From assembly GCF_000699445.3 (NCBI RefSeq), contig NC_067202.1, positions 12,615,924 to 12,679,923 of the forward strand: 64,000 bases of DNA, written 5' to 3'. Position numbers and translations under genes: made by a program. Of this stretch, positions 52,201 to 56,060 are shown piece after piece; within the stretch, counting starts at the first letter, position 1, and each line of letters starts with the position of its first letter. This stretch comes from Schistosoma haematobium. Its lineage: Eukaryota > Platyhelminthes > Trematoda > Strigeidida > Schistosomatidae. The notes under the pieces are model-generated. The model was not told where the DNA came from. It did not search any database and saw only the letters and a list, made by a program, of their open reading frames with translations.

Positions 52201-54591
52201 TTCATAGGGAGATTAAATTCTCATCAATAATGTAGATAATATTATTTTAACATTAAAAATTCATTCACATAATTCATTAGAGGAAATATATAAGTGAATA
52301 ACTAATACCGATATAGATGAAATACACCTGTGTATATCAGTTAAAGACCAGTTGTTATGATCCTTAATGATACTTTAGTTAATAGAAGAAACTACCTTCA
52401 GTTCACATAAATTCACAGGTATATTACATGAATTTTCTCTTTAAAATCAAACTTACTATAACTATATCTAAACATGTATGTCATAAAAAGTATATGAAAA
52501 GTATAGGAAAATAATGAATTGTTACTATGAGAGTCACGAAAATTTCAGATTGTTTAATGAACTTGTTCTAGAAAAACGAAGAGAAAAAAACCCAATTCGA
52601 ATAGTAGGCGTGTTCATATGTATGTTTAAGTGGGTATACGTGAGTGTATATGCATGCATGAATCTCAATTATCTGGTCTTTCATAGCATATTAAAGTGAA
52701 TATATTCTATAAATGGAACCTTGCAATGCATATACGATACTAATTTGTAATATATTACGTTATGTTGGGTGCCCTTCTTATAAGTGGGTCCAGCCTTGCT
52801 ACTTGAGTGAATAAGAAACTGTATTGTAGAACCTGAATTTAGAAATATGCACAAACTCATTCATGAATGTAGATTTGTGTCCCTCAGAAAATTAGGCTAC
52901 ATTTCCAACCAATATGGTATATCGGTCTCTCTTAGGTAATGAAAACAAAGTTAGACCGATAGCATCCATTCATTAACATTGCTTGGATATCGACTGGCCT
53001 TGAACTGATACCTCTGATTAGCACAGAGTAACACTCAACACTGATGAAAACATTTTCGAGACTTTATATTAAATTATCGTTTAATATCTACTTTGAACAG
53101 CGTGATATGTATTAGGCACTACAAGCCAATGTAGATAATTGAATTAGACTGAAATCATGAACCGACTAATGTCAGACTACTATTGAAAACTTGCTAACAA
53201 CCAATGGCCGTTTCGCCTCCGTATGGGACACCTTAGGAGTGCGCATTCACGATCCCATACTCTGCAATCGAATGCATGACCTTCAGTATCGTGCGCGAAC
53301 AATTAACCTATAGATCGCTAAAGCAAAATCCAATGGTGTTAGTGAATTTCATAATAAGCGCCAAAAACTTGTTTCTTTCAGGATTTCATTGGTGGTCTAA
53401 CACTGATCGATTTATAATCTCAGTGAAACTTAACAATCACCAGGACTTATGCTAAAAATTATCATATACTCACTAGTGACTTACTTCGAGAAGCGATTCT
53501 CGGAGTTCTAATGAAAAGCCATGGCCAATAGGGTTCAACCGTGTTGGATGTGAGGTAGTTACCCACCGAAAACAGTGACAGATGGTTTCACAATATCGTG
53601 GATTGGTTGAAGTTGAACAATAACACTGTTGGATCCCGGTTCAGTGGTCTAGAGATTAAGCGTTCACACGCGAGACCGAAGGTCCTGGATTTGAGTTCCG
53701 AGCACGGGATCGTGGCTGCGCACTGATGAAGAGTTCCATATTAGAAAGAAACGGCGGTCCAGTGCTTCCAGGTTTTCAGTGGTGGTCTAGCTTAGATTGA
53801 CTCATGAATTTAGCTGTTAAAACACTATAATTTTCACAAATCCCCATACTGAATTCTTTATGGTTAAATAAAATTATGTTCAGTCTAATGAACTGTTTGT
53901 GGTTTATACAATAATTGTAATTAATTGTTGGAAACAATGGGTGAAATCAGTTACAGTAATGAAAATTTTTCAACTTCTTATCTCTGTCTAGGTCTTGAAT
54001 TACGGTATCCCGTTCATTTCTCATTATCATTACTACTACGAAATTATTTTGACAAATTCGTTATTCATCTAGTTGTGCTAATGTGGTATGGTAAATTTAG
54101 CTAATGCAAAACCACATCCGATTTTATAATGATCATGATTGATTGATTAATTGACTGACTGAAATATTCTAGGTTATTTAAGGTCATTAGTGCACACTAA
54201 TCCGATAATTCTCAACTAGGCTTAATCGACCGTCTAGTGGTTTAATTAACTAGATGACATGCTTACTGATTAAACAACAGGATAGTTGTCTTAAATAATC
54301 GAAAAAAAAACTGAGTAAATCTATAGAATATCCATTTTTTAAATAAAATAACATACCATTGAATTCTTAGTCATGAGAGTCAACACAATACCTTGATCTC
54401 ATTGAATAGTGATAGTGCAAAACTGAAGACGCTAGTAATTCAAGGAAGTGTGTTGACAAAACTATAACAACACCACCAACAACATCATATCTTATAAATT
54501 AACTAGTGTTAATAATGATCAAAGAGATAAGAGATTGATGTAGAGACGACTCACCGTTATCTTCCATATGCAATATATCACCATTAAGCAT
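5853..54591 (-). CDS. Calmodulin-like protein with four EF-hands (5 exons, 164 aa)
   Basis: Joined from exons 54591-54555, 41092-40949, 16895-16792, 9038-8891 and 5914-5853. Every junction is AG/GT and the phases agree (1,1,0,1). The product has four canonical 12-residue calcium loops, at about residues 22-33 ([12 protein letters not shown]), 58-69 ([12 protein letters not shown]), 98-109 ([12 protein letters not shown]) and 134-145 ([12 protein letters not shown]). Each has acidic or Asn ligands at positions 1, 3 and 5 and Glu at 12. Loop 3 has Ser instead of Gly at position 6. The two lobes are joined by a linker rich in Arg, Gln, Lys and Ser. The protein is slightly longer than calmodulin and ends in a basic tail with KKKKSK. 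By family it should bind calcium and relay it to target proteins in the cytosol; the target is unknown. The start ATG has an in-frame TAA two codons upstream. It is calmodulin-like rather than calmodulin itself: the N terminus, linker and tail all differ. Upstream non-coding exons could exist. Confidence 0.9.
5972..6782. repeat. 62-base inverted repeat arms flanking the family F insertion
   Basis: Arm 5972-6033 is the reverse complement of 6721-6782 with about three mismatches. The arms are 687 bases apart; without family F and one copy of its target duplication the gap would be about 190 bases. This looks like an older foldback or MITE-like element later hit by the retroposon. Confidence 0.75.
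6192..6675 (+). mobile_element. Family F retroposon with AAAT tail and 16-bp target duplication
   Basis: A 484-base unit starts GCCCTTAAATG, continues with CCTGGTACGGCCGAGAG and ends in an AAAT repeat. Identical AATATTATTATCATCC copies flank it (6176-6191 and 6676-6691). The family recurs at 58188 and, inverted, at 58880. The A-rich tail plus target duplication point to target-primed retroposition. No tRNA-like head is seen. The superfamily is unknown; it could be the 3' end of a LINE. Confidence 0.75.
7105..7410 (+). mobile_element. Family A SINE, decayed copy
   Basis: An inverted 3' end, then a head with GCTCAGTGATCTAGAAG and a B box remnant. The ribozyme is lost. Intron 4. Confidence 0.45.
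8120..8870 (+). pseudogene. Penelope-like element, GIY-YIG endonuclease domain and C terminus
   Basis: The frame at 8135-8581 contains [20 protein letters not shown] followed by PLHLRLHEH. This is the IY...YIG core with a Cys pair between the two motifs, as in Penelope-like endonucleases. It continues to [15 protein letters not shown]. Past 8581 the reading shifts one frame and runs to about 8858 (ending in a Ser/Thr/Pro-rich stretch after [12 protein letters not shown]), so one frameshift separates the two halves. The reverse transcriptase is missing, so this is a 5'-truncated copy. It is antisense to the EF-hand gene in its last intron and ends about 20 bases before exon 4. Confidence 0.83.
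8891..9038 (-). CDS. Exon 4 of the EF-hand gene (EF3 and most of EF4)
   Basis: The exon has 148 bases, with acceptor TTCTCTTAG and donor GTAAAT. It encodes loop 3, the helix [10 protein letters not shown], the helix [11 protein letters not shown], and 11 residues of loop 4. The last base (G) is the first base of the Glu codon at loop position 12, which exon 5 completes. This junction confirms exon 5. Confidence 0.93.
9113..9345 (+). mobile_element. Family A SINE, plus-strand copy
   Basis: Starts at the tRNA-like head, with B box GGGTTCGAATA. Ribozyme stems are eroded (GTTCC, CGATGAAAC, GCCTTC). Ends in CTCCACAAAAACCC and an AAT repeat. Intron 3, 75 bases from exon 4. Confidence 0.7.
9915..10085 (+). 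mobile_element. Family B SINE fragment with damaged hammerhead
   Basis: B box GGGTTCGAGTCCC, then a ribozyme with perfect stem I (ATCTAG/CTAGAT), stem II GTCC/GGAC and GAAA. The core reads AAGATGA instead of CTGATGA, which should abolish cleavage. Confidence 0.65.
11150..11475 (+). mobile_element. Family C hammerhead SINE, inverted arm plus direct 3' part
   Basis: The minus-strand arm at 11150-11325 ends inside its ribozyme. The plus part starts in the head (GAAGCTGGGTGACATG) and runs to the CTACCTC end. Confidence 0.72.
11396..11453 (+). ncRNA. Hammerhead ribozyme, family C
   Basis: CTGACGA at 11409-11415, stem II GTGC/GCAC and GAAA are intact. Stem I is TCTTG/CAGGG with wobble pairs, outer CAGG/CCTG. 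Stem III ACTCAGGT has one weak pair. Predicted cleavage follows 11441. Confidence 0.65.
11630..11712 (-). pseudogene. Inverted partial copy of the 11725-11901 coding stretch
   Basis: The minus strand reads [20 protein letters not shown] then YKYILPGN, matching the plus-strand peptide with both synonymous and replacement changes. The two copies face away from a short centre near 11712-11740. Confidence 0.4.
11725..11901 (+). pseudogene. Exon-like open stretch of 58 codons, product unknown
   Basis: Preceded by CTTTTTTAAG and followed by GTGAGATT, both good splice signals. With one base borrowed from an upstream exon, 58 codons stay open, reading [20 protein letters not shown] followed by [20 protein letters not shown] and a further 18 residues. 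The exon is phase-symmetric. I do not recognise the protein. It lies in intron 3 of the EF-hand gene on the opposite strand. A partial inverted copy just upstream (11630-11712) keeps many of the same amino acids, so it may be a duplicated or mobilised gene fragment and not a live exon. Confidence 0.4.
12000..13160. other. Intron 3 stretch, nothing recognised
   Basis: No repeat family or coding stretch identified. Base composition rises at 12590-12960, but the segment occurs once here. Confidence 0.4.
13829..14248 (+). mobile_element. Family A SINE foldback
   Basis: A long minus-strand arm (13835-14148), containing the tRNA-like head with a GATTCGAACCC B box, joins a plus-strand 3' end (14150-14248). 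TAAAATAAAA flanks it at 13819-13828 and 14249-14258. The ribozyme segment is deleted in part. Confidence 0.7.
15180..15600. other. Unassigned GC-richer segment in intron 3
   Basis: A 129-codon minus frame (15573-15184) is open but lacks any domain I can name. Composition differs from the surroundings at 15184-15330, suggesting an unidentified repeat. Confidence 0.3.
15733..16010 (+). repeat. Family G interspersed repeat with hairpin leader
   Basis: About 275 bases beginning with a stem-loop (TTACTTATAT, CC, ATATAAGTAG at 15753-15774) and ending GTTCACTAC. Shared with 28281-28552 and 39897-40172. No head, tail or coding capacity is recognisable. Confidence 0.65.
16340..16700 (+). mobile_element. 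Family A SINE, decayed foldback
   Basis: A minus arm near 16345-16450 and a plus unit with B box GGGTTCAATTCC at 16595-16610. Intron 3, less than 100 bases from exon 3. Confidence 0.5.
16792..16895 (-). CDS. Exon 3 of the EF-hand gene (rest of EF2, linker, start of EF3)
   Basis: The exon has 104 bases, with acceptor TTTTGTAG and donor GTAAGTACTT. It completes loop 2 with Gly-Asn-Gly and its terminal Glu, then encodes the helix [10 protein letters not shown] polar, basic linker follows, then the entering helix of EF3 (DELREAFN). It ends in phase 0. Confidence 0.92.
17210..17605 (-). mobile_element. Family A SINE, minus-strand copy with long 5' region
   Basis: The minus strand reads from AAGGACTAGATATGTGCTCA through the head to the ribozyme region and 3' end. 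Its first 130 bases recur in plus orientation at 24985-25130. Confidence 0.55.
18328..18699 (+). mobile_element. Family A SINE foldback with 12-bp target duplication
   Basis: GCTAATAAAAAA flanks it at 18316-18327 and 18700-18711. The left part is minus-strand 3' end, ribozyme region and tRNA-like head; the right part is the plus-strand 3' end. The ribozyme core is destroyed (CATAGAGTA in place of CTGAGGA). Confidence 0.72.
20125..20400 (-). mobile_element. Family C SINE, minus-strand unit with dead ribozyme
   Basis: All family C blocks are present in order. The ribozyme core is CTAACAA and AAAA in place of CTGACGA and GAAA. Confidence 0.7.
21955..22265 (+). mobile_element. Family A SINE, inverted 3' end plus direct unit
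   Basis: The minus arm at 21960-22045 stops inside the ribozyme. A plus unit follows, with A box GCTCAGTGGTTTAGTGG, B box GGTTCGAATC and an eroded ribozyme, ending near ATATCCACGAAAC. Confidence 0.65.
23235..23400 (-). mobile_element. Penelope-like 3' fragment (inverted member of a head-to-head pair)
   Basis: Read on the minus strand it matches 8620-8770: the EQAV(K/S) segment, the LLPEVC-like segment and the Asp-rich QKN segment. It abuts a plus-strand fragment of the same region starting near 23400. Confidence 0.6.
23401..23570 (+). mobile_element. Penelope-like 3' fragment (direct member of the pair)
   Basis: Matches 8650-8780 with more decay than its partner. The two fragments are arranged head to head around 23400. 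Confidence 0.55.
24124..24652 (-). mobile_element. Family E interspersed repeat with 12-bp target duplication
   Basis: A GC-richer block of 529 bases flanked by AAGTTACCTAGA on both sides (24112-24123 and 24653-24664). Reading the minus strand it begins ACCGACCGTTGTTGCTACC. A 78-codon open frame (24535-24299) reads [15 protein letters not shown] and later [15 protein letters not shown], without recognisable domains. The strand was chosen to match that frame and the copy at 43046. There is no poly-A tail. Confidence 0.65.
24985..25130 (+). mobile_element. Family A 5' region fragment
   Basis: Closely matches the reverse complement of 17480-17605, including the flanking GATTGGATTTTATCGATCAAG-like block. 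It stops before the tRNA-like head. Confidence 0.5.
25500..25543. repeat. TA dinucleotide repeat
   Basis: About 22 units, 20 bases before the family A foldback at 25576. Confidence 0.95.
25576..25997 (+). mobile_element. Family A SINE foldback with 13-bp target duplication
   Basis: Flanked by TGATTCCATTATT at 25563-25575 and 25998-26010. The left arm is a minus-strand copy running from the 3' end through the hammerhead and tRNA-like head into the upstream part. The right side repeats the last 55 bases in plus orientation. The hammerhead in the left arm (25630-25675, minus) has CCGAGGA in place of CTGAGGA and a broken stem I, so it is probably inactive. Confidence 0.8.
27428..27482 (-). ncRNA. 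Hammerhead ribozyme, family A (minus arm)
   Basis: Mirror of the plus-arm ribozyme with the same stems and intact core. It is on the same strand as the EF-hand pre-mRNA, inside intron 2. Confidence 0.78.
27745..27800 (+). ncRNA. Hammerhead ribozyme, family A (plus arm)
   Basis: Core CTGAGGA at 27757-27763 and GAAA at 27779-27782. Stem I GCACTG pairs with CAGTGC (27751-27756 and 27791-27796), with an outer GGA/TCC pair set. Stem II is GTCC with GGAT (one G-U pair). Stem III is ACGGCCGT, closing on itself. Predicted cleavage follows C at 27790 (GTC triplet). All core positions are present. Confidence 0.8.
28186..28263. repeat. ATT trinucleotide repeat
   Basis: About 26 uninterrupted ATT units; the longest microsatellite in the window. 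Confidence 0.95.
28281..28552 (+). repeat. Family G interspersed repeat, second copy
   Basis: Closely similar to 15733-16010 over its whole length, including the hairpin leader. It directly follows an ATT microsatellite. Confidence 0.65.
29005..29225 (+). mobile_element. Family C SINE, circularly permuted fragment
   Basis: Begins inside the ribozyme (GACGAGTGTC) and continues past the usual 3' end into the block that precedes the tRNA-like head in other copies. The order fits a cut from a tandem or circular template. Confidence 0.65.
29490..29742 (+). mobile_element. RTE LINE, 5'-truncated 3' end
   Basis: Related to the last 270 bases of the copy at 1-1950: the Arg/Lys-rich segment ([10 protein letters not shown] in one frame), then a region like the GWRMLV end, then a GTAAGTAAG tail at 29730-29742. 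Several frames are broken. It lies in intron 2 of the EF-hand gene, antisense to it. Confidence 0.75.
29990..30310 (-). pseudogene. Penelope-like reverse transcriptase fragment
   Basis: On the minus strand one frame reads [20 protein letters not shown], the Penelope RT box around SFD-x-x-SLFT. After a stop, other frames read LFICTKNIQ and then [14 protein letters not shown], matching the family pattern MGSPLxPxLADIFM. At least two stops or shifts break it. It is sense-oriented with the EF-hand gene, within intron 2. Confidence 0.75.
30345..30700 (+). mobile_element. Family A SINE, decayed foldback
   Basis: An inverted 3' end (30380-30475) followed by a plus unit with a tRNA-like head (GGTCCAATGGTCTAGAG) and an unrecoverable ribozyme. 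Confidence 0.5.
31440..32060 (-). other. Unassigned open minus-strand segment, possible LINE endonuclease remnant
   Basis: Two open minus frames (31655-31449 and 32053-31787) and a segment near 31680-31790 reading [14 protein letters not shown] faintly resemble an AP-type endonuclease. No catalytic motif is certain. Confidence 0.25.
33205..33450 (+). mobile_element. Penelope-like element, 3' fragment
   Basis: Close relative of 8525-8770. It starts at the NKNQTNG-coding segment and runs through the CTGQAVN and [13 protein letters not shown] segments, with a stop in between. Plus orientation, intron 2. Confidence 0.7.
34640..34975 (-). mobile_element. Family C SINE, decayed minus-strand unit with a plus 3' end
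   Basis: The minus unit is at 34640-34880; a plus 3' end (CCAGGATTTCCTACCGACTA) is at 34920-34970. Ribozyme bases are eroded. Confidence 0.55.
35315..35725 (+). mobile_element. Family A variant SINE foldback
   Basis: Variant ends (GATTGAAATCATGAACCG in the inverted arm). The minus arm at 35315-35590 has a complete tRNA-like head; the plus end is at 35595-35725. The plus ribozyme (35620-35675) keeps CTGAGGA, GTCC/GGAC and GAAA, but its stem I first pair is T-C. A GATCCCGC/GCGGGATC palindrome sits at 35598-35614. Confidence 0.7.
35810..35905 (-). mobile_element. Short Penelope-like 3' remnant
   Basis: The minus strand resembles the last 80 bases of the 8.1 kb copy (from the Ser/Thr-rich segment to ENKT and beyond). 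Confidence 0.4.
36054..36377 (+). mobile_element. Family C hammerhead SINE with 16-bp target duplication
   Basis: Flanked by TTCACACGATACTCAT (36038-36053) and TTCACACGATATTCAT (36378-36393). Bases 36054-36080 are a short inverted piece. The plus unit then runs through GATCACTACCTAGTGATC, the tRNA-like head (A box TAGCTCAGTGGTAACG, eroded B box GGGATGGAATCC), the ribozyme and the CTACCTCCAACCACC end. Confidence 0.8.
36294..36351 (+). ncRNA. Hammerhead ribozyme, family C
   Basis: Core CTGACGA at 36307-36313 and GAAA at 36328-36331. Stem I is ACCTTG/CAAGAT (one mismatch), with outer CAGG/CCTG separated by an internal loop TAC/TT. Stem II is GTGC/GCAC. Stem III is ACCTGGGT. Cleavage is predicted after C at 36339. 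Confidence 0.75.
36615..36720 (+). mobile_element. Family A SINE, 3' end fragment
   Basis: Begins at CACTGAGGAGTCCC and runs to the CTCATGATCTCAAC end. The ribozyme core is intact from CTGAGGA onward, but the 5' strand of stem I is lost at the truncation. Confidence 0.7.
36828..36960 (-). mobile_element. Family B fragment, head to head with the 37001 copy
   Basis: Minus-strand head, B box and 3' half of the ribozyme. The CTGACGA half is deleted. With 37001-37315 it forms an inverted pair around 36980. Confidence 0.65.
37001..37315 (+). mobile_element. Family B (Sm-alpha type) hammerhead SINE with 17-bp target duplication
   Basis: A 315-base unit between AAACAATACTAAGCGAA (36984-37000) and AAACAATACCAAGTGAA (37316-37332). 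The tRNA-like head has A-box-like TAGCTAAGTGGATAACG and B box AGTTCGAGTCCC. The ribozyme follows, then a tail. The block order is that of the schistosome Sm-alpha family. Intron 2. Confidence 0.8.
37126..37186 (+). ncRNA. Schistosome-type hammerhead ribozyme (family B)
   Basis: Core CTGACGA at 37140-37146 and GAAA at 37161-37164. Stem I is ATCCAG/TTGGAT with a G-U at the cleavage-side pair, and outer GCAG/CTGC around the internal loop known to make the tertiary contact. Stem II is GTCC/GGAT. Stem III is ACACGCGT with one mismatch. The cleavage triplet is GTC, ending at 37172. Confidence 0.78.
37625..38010 (-). pseudogene. Second Penelope-like lineage, end of GIY-YIG protein and 3' region
   Basis: The minus strand reads [20 protein letters not shown] then [12 protein letters not shown]. 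This aligns with the [20 protein letters not shown]...IYQPIR segment of the copy at 8135-8581 but is clearly diverged. Further down the same strand, [11 protein letters not shown] parallels [10 protein letters not shown] of the 8.1 kb copy. So it is a different subfamily, truncated and frameshifted. Confidence 0.65.
38335..38945 (+). mobile_element. Family A SINE: inverted arm, 3' end, then a full direct unit
   Basis: Bases 38338-38480 are an inverted ribozyme and B-box segment. Bases 38483-38535 are a direct 3' end. Bases 38540-38940 are a full plus-strand unit with A box (GGCTCAGTGGTCTAATGG), B box, ribozyme region and 3' end. The head follows a tail directly, as in a tandem dimer. The ribozyme core in the full unit is mutated (TTGAGGA). 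Confidence 0.72.
39897..40172 (+). repeat. Family G interspersed repeat, third copy
   Basis: Same unit with the stem CTACTTATAT/ATATAAGTAG. A related family lies at 19510-19765 (plus) and 40195-40390 (minus) and keeps only the hairpin and general layout. Confidence 0.6.
40747..40887. mobile_element. Mini foldback of family A: perfect 49-bp inverted repeat
   Basis: Arms 40747-40795 and 40839-40887 are exact reverse complements. The 43-base loop holds the 3' half of the family A hammerhead (stem II, GAAA, ACGGCCGT and CAGTGC), without the CTGAGGA half. It lies 61 bases downstream of the exon 2 splice donor, in intron 2. Confidence 0.85.
40949..41092 (-). CDS. Exon 2 of the EF-hand gene (EF1 and start of EF2)
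   Basis: The exon has 144 bases and is phase 1 at both ends. The acceptor is CACTTTAG and the donor GTATGTGA. It encodes the helix LREAF, the complete first loop, its exiting helix, and the first three residues of loop 2 (D-C-D). The first codon is completed by the G that ends exon 1, giving Asp. Confidence 0.92.
41195..41560 (+). mobile_element. Family B SINE: short inverted arm and full direct unit
   Basis: The inverted piece at 41200-41275 includes CAGCTGACGAGTC on the minus strand. The plus unit at 41290-41560 has a head (GAGCTAAGTGGATAACAC) and a ribozyme with CTGATGA but a broken stem II and TGAAA. Intron 1, 100 bases from the exon 2 acceptor. Confidence 0.6.
41875..42045 (-). mobile_element. 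Family A SINE, minus-strand 3' end and B-box region
   Basis: Minus-strand 3' end, ribozyme with CCGAGGA core and B box GGGTTCGAATC. It breaks off at the head. Confidence 0.65.
43046..43494 (+). mobile_element. Family E interspersed repeat, internally deleted copy
   Basis: Plus-strand copy of the unit at 24124-24652. It lacks about 90 bases in the middle (the segment coding [12 protein letters not shown]). GGAAAT occurs at both borders (43040-43045 and 43495-43500) and could be a short target duplication. Confidence 0.6.
44110..44275 (-). mobile_element. Family A SINE, decayed minus-strand fragment
   Basis: Minus-strand 3' end, ribozyme region and B box remnant. Other very decayed family A traces lie near 10550-10920, 32385-32530, 42760-42930, 44640-45030, 51190-51350, 51925-52030 and 63620-63785. 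Confidence 0.4.
44445..44590 (-). mobile_element. Family B SINE, decayed minus-strand fragment
   Basis: The minus strand keeps CCGATGAG, ACGCGCGTCCTG and the GCCATATTCC end. Further decayed family B traces lie at 13440-13610, 21130-21300 (minus), 26690-26830, 46590-46750 and 48600-48860. Confidence 0.45.
45120..45370. other. Unassigned GC-richer segment in intron 1
   Basis: Single-copy in this window, with balanced composition from 45130 to 45350. Not coding and not one of the families described. Confidence 0.3.
45800..50090. other. Intron 1 stretch, mostly unique AT-rich DNA
   Basis: Only decayed family B traces and a short inverted repeat at 47984-48073 were found. Short open frames here look like chance. 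Confidence 0.4.
53145..53850 (+). mobile_element. Family A variant SINE: decayed inverted arm, 3' end, then full unit
   Basis: A minus-strand arm (53145-53350), a plus 3' end (53360-53440) and a full plus unit (53460-53850) starting at the ACTCACTAGTGACTT block. Same three-part order as at 38335. The ribozyme core is mutated (CTGATGAAG with a broken stem II). Confidence 0.65.
54555..54591 (-). CDS. Exon 1 (start codon) of the EF-hand gene
   Basis: ATG at 54591-54589 is followed by 11 codons and a single G, then the donor GTGAGT. The short N terminus reads [12 protein letters not shown]. An in-frame TAA lies two codons before the ATG, so no longer start exists in this exon. A second Met at codon 9 is possible but less likely. 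The exon's 5' non-coding extent is not visible. Confidence 0.8.
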
Positions 54592-55119
54592 TTTGTATTA
54601 TCTTGTAGTATTGTTGACGAATTGCTCCTTTTTTTTTCAAGAACAACCAGAAAGAAATAAGAAATACAAATCGATGAAACAAATTTTTTGGAAGGAAACG
54701 TTTTGTTAAAGAGAATAAACAGTTTTTTGTTTTATATGTGAATAATTGATTATTGTACTGAGATTGATTTTTGGCGGGTATATTCAATTGAATGTTTTTG
54801 TTGAAATTATTCGTTCAAAATGGCTGGAAAAAAAATACAAACAGAAAAAAATGAAGGGGGGAGGTAAAGAAAATTTTTTTTAATTACAATTAAATTGTAA
54901 CATTTTTAAAGGTAGATTTACAAATGGAAATATAGATGAGTTACAATTACAATCCAGAACAGTTGACTGAAATGATAGAGACGGTATACAGGTCAGATAG
55001 ACAGATGCCTTCAATGATATCATATTGTGTTTATGGGCTTGATGACTTATAGCTGTGGAGATTTAATTGTCATTTTTTAGTGTTTAATTCATATTGAAAT
55101 AAATTTCTTAGTTATTATT

Positions 55120-55505
55120 AGTTGTCTTATATAGATCAAGAGGTATGTCCTGAAGTTCTAGTGAGAAGTAGTGATCAGTGGAGTTCAACCAGGTCTATTG
55201 TGAGATAGTAACTCAATGAAGACAATGGTGGATGTGTTGCTCAATTTCGTGGATTAGTTGAAGTTAGACATTAACACCATTGAACATCGACTGGCTCAGT
55301 GGTCTAGTGATTAAGTGCTCGCGCGCGAAACCAGTAGGTCGTGGGTTCGAATCTCGCAGAGGGCGGGGTCGTGGATGCTCACTGCTGAGGAGTCCCGCGA
55401 TAGGATGAAACGGCTGTCCAGTGCTCCAAGGTTTTCTATGGTTTTCTAGCTTCAACTGACTCATGATCTTAACCATTGAAATCATATAGATCAGTTTGCG
55501 ATCTT
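55120..55505 (+). mobile_element. Family A SINE, single plus-strand unit
   Basis: Runs from the GGTATGTCCTGAAGTTCTAG block through A box (GGCTCAGTGGTCTAGTG), B box (GGGTTCGAATC) and ribozyme to the GACTCATGATCTTAACC end. No inverted arm is seen. It lies just upstream of exon 1 of the EF-hand gene. Confidence 0.75.
55373..55427 (+). ncRNA. Hammerhead ribozyme, family A
   Basis: CTGAGGA core at 55385-55391 and GAAA intact. Stem I is CACTG/CAGTG, stem II GTCC/GGAT, stem III ACGGCTGT (one G-U). Predicted cleavage follows C at 55418. Confidence 0.7.
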
Positions 55506-55519
55506 AATAAAATTTAACA

Positions 55520-55885
55520 ATCTCCATAACCTTATATTGATGGTTATTATATGTTCACTAGTGATTAGGTTCAGGAGGAAATTTCCTTAGTTCCAGTGAA
55601 AAGCCGTGATCAATGGGGTTCAACTGTGTTAGGTATGAAACAGGTACCCACTGGAGATGATGGTAAGTAGCAATGCAGTATCTCCAATCGATTGCAGTTA
55701 GACATGTATGCCATCGGATCTCAGCCTAATAATCAGTGGTTTAGAAGTTAAGCGTTGGTCGCAAGAAGTGAAAGTCCTCCGTTAGATACACACTTATGAA
55801 AACTTCCATACTGTGACGAAATGGCCATCCAGTGCTTACAGGTTTTCAATGTTTGTTCAACCTACATCGATTCGTGATCTCAATA
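55520..55885 (+). mobile_element. Family A SINE, decayed plus-strand unit
   Basis: Recognisable by the GTTCACTAGTGATTAGGTTC start, the AAGCCGTGATCAATGG block, the head near 55730 and the CCATCCAGTGCTTACAGG block. Confidence 0.45.
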
Positions 55886-55969
55886 ATATTCCGCAAGTGT
55901 TATATCGGTTTGCTTTTGATAGGCTTGTTTGTGAATGGTTATCTTCACAAATTTTATTGCTGAAAAACT

Positions 55970-56060
55970 AAAATCCTTATCTCTACATAGAGTGGGTGCT
56001 GAAGATCCTGTCTAGAATGACAATGAAAGCTTCGCAATTATAAACCACCCAGAACAAAAA
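55970..56060 (+). mobile_element. Short Penelope-like 3' remnant
   Basis: Decayed match to 8680-8770, recognisable by the order of the Asp-rich, AATGAAAGC and CCACCCAG blocks. Confidence 0.35.
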
